DNA of 33,885 nt from Planctomycetota bacterium (GTDB lineage: Bacteria > Planctomycetota > Phycisphaerae > Tepidisphaerales > Tepidisphaeraceae), in contig JBCDCH010000044.1 of NCBI GenBank assembly GCA_039182125.1, positions 1 through 33,885 on the forward strand, written 5' to 3'. A program made the position numbers and the translations under genes. Positions 7,308 to 12,927 of this stretch are shown in pieces. Numbering within the stretch: the stretch's first letter is position 1; each line of letters begins with the position of its first letter. Under the pieces are notes generated by a model that saw only the letters and a program-made list of their open reading frames with translations, was not told the DNA's origin and searched no databases.

Positions 7308-8111
7308 ATGTCCATGGTGGAGACCGCATTACCTATGGACTTCGGAACTCTCATTGGATATGGCGTCGCCTGGGGCTCCATGCTGTTCGGCATGTGGCAC
7401 CTCACCCACTCGCTCGGGCCGTATTGGAAACCGACCGAGGTGGTTCTCGTGGGTGGCCTGGCTGTCGGCGCTGCCATTGCCTCGACCCCCCTGCACATCG
7501 TGACTGGCTCCTTCAAGTCGGCGTTGAAGATGCTCTTCAACAAGACCGCGCACATCGACCACACCATCAAGGAAATGGTCGAGTTCGCCGAGACCGCCCG
7601 CCGGGACGGCGTGCTCGCCCTCGAGCAGCAGGCCAAGGGGCATGACGATCCGTTCCTTCGCCGCGGCCTTCAACTCACCATCGACGGCACCGATCCCGAA
7701 GTCGTCAAATCGACGCTCGAACTCGAACTGGCTGCCATGGGCGAACGCCACAAACACGGCAAACACATGTGGCACACGATCGCGAAGTTCGGCCCGGGCT
7801 GTGGTTTGATCGCGTGTCTGGTCGCGCAGGTCGCGATGTTCCAGAACCTCTCCGGCGACGCGGCCGCGATCGGTGCCGCCCTCTCGGTCGCACTCACCGG
7901 CACGCTCTACGGGGCGATCATCCAGAACGTCATGGCCGGCCCGATCGCCGACAAACTCGGTGCGCTTTCCAAGGACGAACTCTTCGCCAAGGAGGTCGTC
8001 ATGCAAGGCATCCTCAGCATCCAGGCCGGCAACAACCCGCGCGTGGTGGAGATGCAGTTGCTCTCGTTCGTCAGTGCGGGCAAGCAGGGAGCTTTGGCTC
8101 AGGCGGCGTAG
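7308..8111 (+). CDS. motA: MotA-family stator protein
   Basis: MotA forms the pentameric ring of the proton- or sodium-driven stator that turns the flagellar rotor. The 267-residue protein has four membrane segments (about 14-31, 44-66, 162-181, 187-210). A cytoplasmic loop carries AETARRDGVLALE (94-106), DDPFLRRGLQLTIDGTDPE (113-131) and ELAAMGERHKHG (140-151), the most characteristic MotA region. Pro163 in KFGPGCG and Pro212 in AGPIADKL occupy the positions of the two conserved prolines near the channel. The start at 7308 has no clear ribosome-binding site; ATG 7335 (MDFGTLIGYG) is a plausible alternative. The MotB partner lies 119 bases downstream, after a large hairpin. There is no long ZorA-like C-terminal tail, so an ordinary motor stator is favoured. 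Confidence 0.9.
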   Translation: MSMVETALPMDFGTLIGYGVAWGSMLFGMWHLTHSLGPYWKPTEVVLVGGLAVGAAIASTPLHIVTGSFKSALKMLFNKTAHIDHTIKEMVEFAETARRDGVLALEQQAKGHDDPFLRRGLQLTIDGTDPEVVKSTLELELAAMGERHKHGKHMWHTIAKFGPGCGLIACLVAQVAMFQNLSGDAAAIGAALSVALTGTLYGAIIQNVMAGPIADKLGALSKDELFAKEVVMQGILSIQAGNNPRVVEMQLLSFVSAGKQGALAQAA

Positions 8112-8128
8112 TTTCTTGGTCGATTGGC

Positions 8129-8218
8129 AGGCGCTAGGCGCTAGAAGTTAGGCGCTAGGGCTTGAGTTCGAATCTTCGCGGCGGGCCCTAGCGCCTAGCC
8201 CCTAACCCCTAGCGCCTT
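8129..8218. repeat. Heptad-built long inverted repeat
   Basis: Two 33-base arms (8129-8161 and 8186-8218) face each other across a 24-base spacer and match at 28 of 33 positions. Each arm is made of 7-base units of the type GCGCTAG with variants GGGTTAG, AAGTTAG and GGGCTAG. The unit is therefore repeated directly within an arm and inverted between arms. It fills nearly all of the motA-motB gap and could fold into one long stem. No other copy was noticed in this window. Confidence 0.85.
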
Positions 8219-8230
8219 TTCCCCTCCCCC

Positions 8231-9046
8231 ATGTCTTGCAAAAAGTGCGACGAAGAAGAACTGTGTGAGGAATGTCCCGAGTGGATCTTCACGCTCGCGG
8301 ACTTGCTGATGTGCATGATGGGCTTGTTCGTGCTCATGTGGGTGCTCAAGCCCGATGGTGCCGGCGGCGCGAGCGGTGCGGGCGCGGTCGAGGCCGAGGA
8401 AGAGCGGCAAGTCGAGGTCATCGCCTCCATCCGTGAGAAGTTCGGCTACGTGCCCGACTCCGACAGCCACGATCCCATCGACCTGTTCCTGCTCAAGAAA
8501 GAGATGGAACGCCAAGCTCGCAACGGTCCCGGCGAACGGGGCAACACCAAGCGGGCGCCCGACGGCGCGGAAGGCACCGAGCACGAGGTCACCACGATTC
8601 GCCCCGGTCAGCACTACACCAAGGGCGGCGCGGTCGGGTTCGCAGCCGGCGAGCACATCGTCTCGCTTGGTGCGATCGACCTCATCGACCAGATCGCGGA
8701 GGAGATCAAAGGGCACCGCAACATCATCATGGTTCGCGGGCATGCGGCGCTTGACGATGGCGGTGACGACGATGAGAAAATGATGCTCAGCCTCCGACGG
8801 GCCGAGCAGGTTGCCAGACTCTTGGTGGAGCGTGGCGTCTCGCGTGACGTCATCCGCGTTCAGGGCAGCGGCACCTATGAACCGATCCGCCGACAGGCCT
8901 ACTTCGACGACACGCCGACGACCAACCGACGCGTCGAGATCGAAGTCACCGACCAACTCGTGCGTGACCGGCAAGCCGAGGAGTTGACCACGCCCGTCGA
9001 CGGAACCCGCCCCCTACCAAACAAACCCGCGAGTATCGAAGAATAA
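8231..9046 (+). CDS. motB: MotB-like stator protein with OmpA domain and N-terminal Cys4 motif
   Basis: MotB anchors the stator to peptidoglycan and supplies the ion-carrying aspartate. The 271-residue protein has the MotB plug-and-helix layout: W18IFTLAD24LLMCMMGLFV, with Asp24 at the position of the essential ion-binding Asp, then a flexible acidic and Gly-rich linker. The OmpA-like domain covers about 125-240 (IIMVRGHAAL, LSLRRAEQVARLLVERGV, VQGSGTYEPI, TTNRRVEIEV). The usual GHTD is GHAA here, while the NRR motif is intact. Before the helix lie Cys3, Cys6, Cys12 and Cys15, arranged CxxC-x5-CxxC, which is unusual for MotB. The ATG at 8231 follows a C-rich stretch with no Shine-Dalgarno. 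A terminator follows the stop. Pairing with motA supports the call. Confidence 0.87.
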   Translation: MSCKKCDEEELCEECPEWIFTLADLLMCMMGLFVLMWVLKPDGAGGASGAGAVEAEEERQVEVIASIREKFGYVPDSDSHDPIDLFLLKKEMERQARNGPGERGNTKRAPDGAEGTEHEVTTIRPGQHYTKGGAVGFAAGEHIVSLGAIDLIDQIAEEIKGHRNIIMVRGHAALDDGGDDDEKMMLSLRRAEQVARLLVERGVSRDVIRVQGSGTYEPIRRQAYFDDTPTTNRRVEIEVTDQLVRDRQAEELTTPVDGTRPLPNKPASIEE

Positions 9047-9080
9047 AAAACGCCCCGACGGATTCGTCGGGGCGCTTTTT
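9045..9080. terminator. Bidirectional intrinsic terminator
   Basis: A 10-base perfect stem (CGCCCCGACG and CGTCGGGGCG) with loop GATT is flanked by an A6 run on the left and CTTTTT on the right. It ends motB on the plus strand and, read on the minus strand, ends the tRNA-Tyr transcript with a T6 run. Confidence 0.92.
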
Positions 9081-9085
9081 GTTGA

Positions 9086-9167
9086 TGGGAGCGGAGGGAT
9101 TCGAACCCCCGAAGGCGAAGCCATCTGATTTACAGTCAGACCCGTTTGACCACTTCGGTACACTCCC
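9086..9167 (-). tRNA. tRNA-Tyr (GTA anticodon)
   Basis: Read on the minus strand, the gene starts GGGAGTG and ends CGCTCCC plus A, a 7-pair acceptor stem with one G-T wobble. The anticodon stem TCTGA/TCAGA holds the loop CTGTAAA, giving anticodon GTA for tyrosine. A long variable arm (TGGCTTCGCC), as expected for bacterial tRNA-Tyr, and the T-arm GGGGGTTCGAATCCC follow. CCA is not encoded. Confidence 0.95.
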
Positions 9168-9179
9168 TTGCGGGAAAGG

Positions 9180-9208
9180 AGAATAGGCGTCGGCAATCAA
9201 GGCGGCAA
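9180..9208 (-). promoter_or_regulatory. Sigma-70-like promoter of tRNA-Tyr
   Basis: On the minus strand TTGCCG (9203-9208) and TATTCT (9180-9185) are 17 bases apart, each matching consensus at 4 of 6 positions. The -10 ends 12 bases before the tRNA 5' end, leaving a short 5' leader. Confidence 0.45.
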
Positions 9209-9226
9209 GCGGTATCGTTCGCAGCC

Positions 9227-9784
9227 ATGCCCACGGACGAACAACCCATTCTCGTGATCGCCGGCACCAACCGGCCCGATGCCAACGCGCTCAAAGTCGC
9301 CAGGCTCGTGCTTGCCAAGTACCAAAGCGCAGGCGTTCCGGCGTCGCTCTACTCGCTTAGCGAAATGCCGGCCGAGATTTTCAATCCGTCGTGCTACGCC
9401 AAGAAACCCGCCGGCTGGTCGGACACCACGGACCGAGTCGTCAATGCCGCGGGGCTGCATGTCGTCACGCCGGAATACAACGGCAGCTTTCCCGGCGTGC
9501 TGAAGTACTTCATCGACATGCTGCCTTTCCCGGAGGCGTTTGACGACAAGCCGGTGACCTTCACCGGCGAGGCGGCCGGCGACTGGGGTGCCTTCCGTTC
9601 CATCGAGCAGCTCATGGGCATCTTCGGTTACCGCAACGCCCGCATCTATGCGACACACGTCTACATCCCCGGCATCATGCAGGCGTTTGCTGAGAGCGGT
9701 GCGTTGAAGGATGAAGGCACCGACGGCCGACTCGGCAAGCAATGCTTCGGCTTTGCCAAGTTCTGCAAGGCGCTGGGCGAGTGA
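9227..9784 (+). CDS. NADPH-dependent FMN reductase-family flavoprotein
   Basis: The 185-residue protein has the flavodoxin-like fold of the NADPH-dependent FMN reductase family. ILVIAGTNRPDANALKVARL near the N-terminus is the phosphate-binding loop for FMN, and TPEYNGSFPGVLKYFIDMLP (about 82-101) is the second family signature next to the isoalloxazine ring. Such proteins reduce flavins, quinones or azo compounds with NAD(P)H; the substrate here is not predictable. The frame runs open back to 9146, but that would overlap the tRNA gene, and ATG 9227 places the beta-1 strand at the usual distance. The gene is convergent with the TauE/SafE-like permease gene, whose stop is only 16 bases away. 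Confidence 0.88.
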   Translation: MPTDEQPILVIAGTNRPDANALKVARLVLAKYQSAGVPASLYSLSEMPAEIFNPSCYAKKPAGWSDTTDRVVNAAGLHVVTPEYNGSFPGVLKYFIDMLPFPEAFDDKPVTFTGEAAGDWGAFRSIEQLMGIFGYRNARIYATHVYIPGIMQAFAESGALKDEGTDGRLGKQCFGFAKFCKALGE

Positions 9785-9800
9785 CAAGCCAAGGGAAAGA

Positions 9801-10598
9801 TCAGGACAGCAACTTGGCAACCCCGTCGATCAGCAGCCCCCAGCCGAGCATGAACGTGACGACGTAGACGAGCTTCATGAACAGCGCGTCGGTCATGCGT
9901 TTCTTCAACGCAAAGCCGAACAGCGCGCCGACGAGCACGAGTGGCGCCAGCGCAGCCCCGCCGATCCAGTTCACGTCCGCGAACTGTCCGGCCATGATGT
10001 ATGCCGGGATCTTGGCGTTGTTGAGCATGAAGAAGTACAGCGCCGACGTGCCGACGAACGCATCGCGGGTCTTCTTCAACGGCAGCACATACATCGCGAA
10101 GATCGGCCCGGCGGCGTGGGCGAGTGTGCTGCTGATCGCGATGAACATGCCCGTCACCAATCCGCGCGCCGGCTCGGGCATGAGCTTCTCCTGCGTGCCC
10201 TTCCACTGTCGCCACCAATGCAGACTCACGAGCACGACACACTCGATGCCGATCTCGATGCGAATCAGCGCTTCGACCAATCCGGCCTGTTGCTTGATCA
10301 GGAACAGCACCGCCCCGCCGACGACCACGCCGACTGCCGTGCCCGGTAACAATCGTTTGAGCAAATCCCACGCGAAATGCTTGTGGTGCTGCGCGATCGC
10401 GATGATGTCGCCGACGATGAGCAGCGGTAGCAATAGCCCAAGCGCCGACTCCGATCCGGCCGGCGTAAACCCCAACGCGATCGCCGTCATCGGCACGACC
10501 AGCAAGCCCATTCCCGCCCCGAAGCCGGACTTGGTCACGCCGATGAGTGCGACCGCGATCGCCACGCCGGCATAACCGAGAAGGTGAACAGGCTCCAT
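9801..10598 (-). CDS. TauE/SafE (TSUP) family membrane permease
   Basis: The 265-residue protein is almost wholly hydrophobic with about 7-8 predicted membrane segments. The TSUP repeat motif appears near the N-terminus as VALIGVTKSGFGAGMGLLVV and is echoed in the second half by GTSALYFFMLNNAKIPAYIM. Family members export or import sulfite, sulfonates or related anions; the substrate cannot be told from sequence. The frame extends to 10724, but that would cross the start of the divergent potassium channel gene, and the residues before MEPVHLLGYAG are polar and Arg-rich. The start is therefore placed at 10598, without a visible Shine-Dalgarno. No sulfur-metabolism gene is adjacent. Confidence 0.85.
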   Translation of the reverse strand: MEPVHLLGYAGVAIAVALIGVTKSGFGAGMGLLVVPMTAIALGFTPAGSESALGLLLPLLIVGDIIAIAQHHKHFAWDLLKRLLPGTAVGVVVGGAVLFLIKQQAGLVEALIRIEIGIECVVLVSLHWWRQWKGTQEKLMPEPARGLVTGMFIAISSTLAHAAGPIFAMYVLPLKKTRDAFVGTSALYFFMLNNAKIPAYIMAGQFADVNWIGGAALAPLVLVGALFGFALKKRMTDALFMKLVYVVTFMLGWGLLIDGVAKLLS

Positions 10599-10697
10599 CA
10601 AGGAAGACCGTAGGCGTGTGGCACGTGCATGCGCCGGTTGAGTTGACTTCAACATCCTGCCACTTGGGTAGCCCGTGGTTTTCAGGCGGGTACGCTC

Positions 10698-12407
10698 ATG
10701 CGAGTGAAGTCGATCGTCACCCAACTCGCACTATTCATCCGGCAGCGGCCCGGGAAGCCCAACGTCCGGACGTTGTTGCGTTTCATCGCCCTGCTCATCG
10801 GGATGATCTTCATCTTCAGCGTGCTGTTCCACTACATCATGCTCCGCGAGGGACAGGAGCACAGTTGGGTGACGGGGTTCTATTGGACGCTGACTGTGAT
10901 GAGCACGTTGGGGTTCGGCGACATCACGTTCGAGTCGGACCTGGGCCGGGCGTTCTCGATGTTCGTCTTGCTCAGCGGCGTGCTGTTCATGTTGGTGCTG
11001 CTGCCGTTCACGGTGATCCAGTTTTTCTACGCCCCGTGGATCGAGGCCCGACGGCAGGCTCGCGCGCCCGACGAGTTGCCCGTCGACCTGCGCGATCATG
11101 TCATCATCACGCGACACGATCCGGTCACCGCGGCACTGATCAACCGCCTGCGGCGACAGCGGATCGACTACGTCTTGCTGGTGCCGGACCGCCAGGAAGC
11201 ACTGCGGCTTCATGACGAGGGGCTGCGTGTCATGGTCGGCCAGCTCGACATGCCCGAGACCTATCGCAACGCCCGGCTCGACCAGGCCGCCCTGCTCGTG
11301 ACCACCGCCGATGACGCGACCGACACCAAGGTCATCTTCGTTGCCAGGGAAGTCGCGGGTAAGACGCCGATGATCGCGACCGTCGACAACCCACGCAGCC
11401 GGTCGGTCCTGTCGCTGGCCGGGGCGCAACATGCGTTGAATCTCACCGAACTCGTCGGCGAATCGCTCGCTCACCGCACCATCGGCGGCGACGCGATGAC
11501 CCACGTCATCGACCGCCTCGGCAACCTACAGATCGCCGAAGCTAATGCGCTGCGCACGCCGCTGGTTGGGAACACGATCGCCGAGAACCGCATCGCCGAT
11601 CTGGGCGTGGCGGTGTTGGGCGTGTGGGAGCGTGGAGAGTTCGAAGTAGCGCAACCGGATACCGTGATCGGCAACAACGCTGTACTCGTGCTGGGCGGGA
11701 CGGCCGAGCAGTTGCTCAACTACGACGAAGCGTTTGCGATCTACAACGTGAGTGGCGCGCCGGTCGTGCTCATCGGTTGCGGCCGGGTTGGTAAAGCCAC
11801 CGCGCGTGCCCTGTCCAACCGCGGCATCCAGTGGTGCATGATCGACCGAGACCCGAGCCGACAGGCCGACTGGATGACCGACGAGCAGTTCCTGCACGGC
11901 GACGCGGCCGATGTCGATGTGCTCAAGAAAGCCGGCATCGAGAAAGCACCGACCGTCCTCATCACGACGCACGACGACTCGACCAACGTGTACCTGACTC
12001 TGTTGCTACGCGACCTTCGGCCGGACATACAGATCATCAGCCGGGCGACGCTGGAACAAAACGTCCGCACGCTCCACCGAGCGGGAGCAGACTTCGTGAT
12101 GAGCACGGCTACGCTTGGCGCGAGCCGAATCATGAACCTGCTGCGTCACGGGAGCATCGTGCCGATCGCCGAGGGGCTCAACATCGTCCGCGTGGCCATC
12201 CCCAGTGCGTTGGCCGGCTCGAGACTCACCGAAGTCCCGGTCCGCAAAGAAACCGGCGCGACCGTCATCGCGACCGTCGTCAACGGGGACATGCGCATCA
12301 ACCCCAACCCGGCCGACCCGCTACCGACCGACGGAGACCTCGTCCTCATTGGCGACGAGCAAACCGAACAACGCTTCGCGGAGTTGTACGGAGATAGCCC
12401 GGCGTAA
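10698..12407 (+). CDS. Potassium channel with two RCK (TrkA-N/TrkA-C) modules
   Basis: The 569-residue protein has a two-helix pore (about 28-48 and 86-110) with the filter T70-L-G-F-G-D75, a TVGYGD variant, so it should conduct K+. Two cytoplasmic RCK modules follow. The first (about 133-345) has a Rossmann-like beta-alpha pattern but reads HVIITRHDPV where a glycine-rich loop is expected. The second (about 354-565) has an intact nucleotide loop, VVLIGCGRVGKATA (356-369), and an acidic end of strand 2 (MIDRD). Each module ends in a TrkA-C-like part (NTIAENRIADLGVAVLG; SRLTEVPVRKETGATVIATV). In related channels RCK rings gate the pore upon binding nucleotides or Ca2+. The ATG at 10698 is 99 bases from the divergent permease start. 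Confidence 0.9.
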   Translation: MRVKSIVTQLALFIRQRPGKPNVRTLLRFIALLIGMIFIFSVLFHYIMLREGQEHSWVTGFYWTLTVMSTLGFGDITFESDLGRAFSMFVLLSGVLFMLVLLPFTVIQFFYAPWIEARRQARAPDELPVDLRDHVIITRHDPVTAALINRLRRQRIDYVLLVPDRQEALRLHDEGLRVMVGQLDMPETYRNARLDQAALLVTTADDATDTKVIFVAREVAGKTPMIATVDNPRSRSVLSLAGAQHALNLTELVGESLAHRTIGGDAMTHVIDRLGNLQIAEANALRTPLVGNTIAENRIADLGVAVLGVWERGEFEVAQPDTVIGNNAVLVLGGTAEQLLNYDEAFAIYNVSGAPVVLIGCGRVGKATARALSNRGIQWCMIDRDPSRQADWMTDEQFLHGDAADVDVLKKAGIEKAPTVLITTHDDSTNVYLTLLLRDLRPDIQIISRATLEQNVRTLHRAGADFVMSTATLGASRIMNLLRHGSIVPIAEGLNIVRVAIPSALAGSRLTEVPVRKETGATVIATVVNGDMRINPNPADPLPTDGDLVLIGDEQTEQRFAELYGDSPA

Positions 12408-12409
12408 AC

Positions 12410-12455
12410 ACACGAATGACCATGCCGTCGAGATCAACGGCGTGGTCATTCGTGT
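12410..12455. terminator. Convergent-gene hairpin
   Basis: Two 19-base arms pair perfectly except for one A-to-G change that still allows a G-T wobble; the loop is CGAGATCA. It lies between the potassium channel gene (plus) and the Fe-S carrier gene (minus), 2 bases after the first and 14 from the second. There is no T-run, so it may act as a Rho-independent terminator only weakly or protect 3' ends. Confidence 0.6.
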
Positions 12456-12469
12456 ACCAGGGAAGAAAA

Positions 12470-12844
12470 CTACGCGGTGAAGCTGCTGCCGCAGCCGCAG
12501 GTGCTGGTGGCGTTGGGGTTGTTGAACACGAACCCACGGCCCATCACCTCGTCTTTGAAGTCGATCTGCACGCCGCCGAGGTAGAGCAGCGATTTCATGT
12601 CAGCGACAACGCGGATGCCCTTTTCCTCGAAGACCTCATCGGAATCGGCGGGCTCTTCCTGGATCAGGTCGAGCATGTAGGAGAAGCCCGAGCAGCCGCC
12701 GCCCTTGACGCCGACGCGGAGGTAAACCTTGTCAGCTTCGAGTTCGCCAGCTTCGACCTGCTGGTTGACGATGTCGGTGATTTCCTTGGCCGCGCCCTCA
12801 GTGAGGGTAACGGGGTTGTCGGTGGCGGTATCGGTGGTGGCCAT
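12470..12844 (-). CDS. erpA: A-type iron-sulfur carrier (ErpA/IscA/HesB family)
   Basis: The protein hands [Fe-S] clusters to apo-enzymes. It has 124 residues and all three family cysteines: Cys51 in GGGCSGFSY, and Cys116 and Cys118 in STCGCGSSF. Between them lie the typical KGIRVVADMKSLLYL and GVQIDFKDEVMGRGFVFNNP segments. The start at 12844 (MATTDTAT) is backed by AGGAG at 12855-12859, 10 bases upstream; the open frame runs 10 codons further. IscA, ErpA, SufA and HesB cannot be separated reliably by eye; ErpA is favoured because no isc or suf gene is adjacent. A possible promoter with dyads lies upstream (12868-12923). Confidence 0.92.
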   Translation of the reverse strand: MATTDTATDNPVTLTEGAAKEITDIVNQQVEAGELEADKVYLRVGVKGGGCSGFSYMLDLIQEEPADSDEVFEEKGIRVVADMKSLLYLGGVQIDFKDEVMGRGFVFNNPNATSTCGCGSSFTA

Positions 12845-12895
12845 GTTTAGGTAACTCCTGGGTTGGCATCGCATCCGCTGCGATCTGTTCTCAAC

Positions 12896-12923
12896 AGTAT
12901 GTAGTACGAATCGCGGGGGTCAA
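12896..12923 (-). promoter_or_regulatory. Promoter of the Fe-S carrier gene
   Basis: On the minus strand TTGACC (12918-12923, 5 of 6 consensus) and CATACT (12896-12901, 4 of 6) are 16 bases apart, about 55 bases upstream of the start codon. The dyad CTGTT-CTC-AACAG (12885-12897) overlaps the -10 region and could be an operator. Confidence 0.45.
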
Positions 12924-12927
12924 TCGT

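Noticed and set aside
7308-9046. Zorya-type (ZorA/ZorB) defence system
   Set aside because: ZorA has a long C-terminal coiled coil and the pair is followed by ZorC/D or ZorE. Here MotA is of normal length and a terminator and a tRNA follow motB.
9086-9167. tRNA-Tyr as an attachment site for an integrated element
   Set aside because: No integrase, no direct repeat of the tRNA 3' end and no foreign genes were seen on either side.
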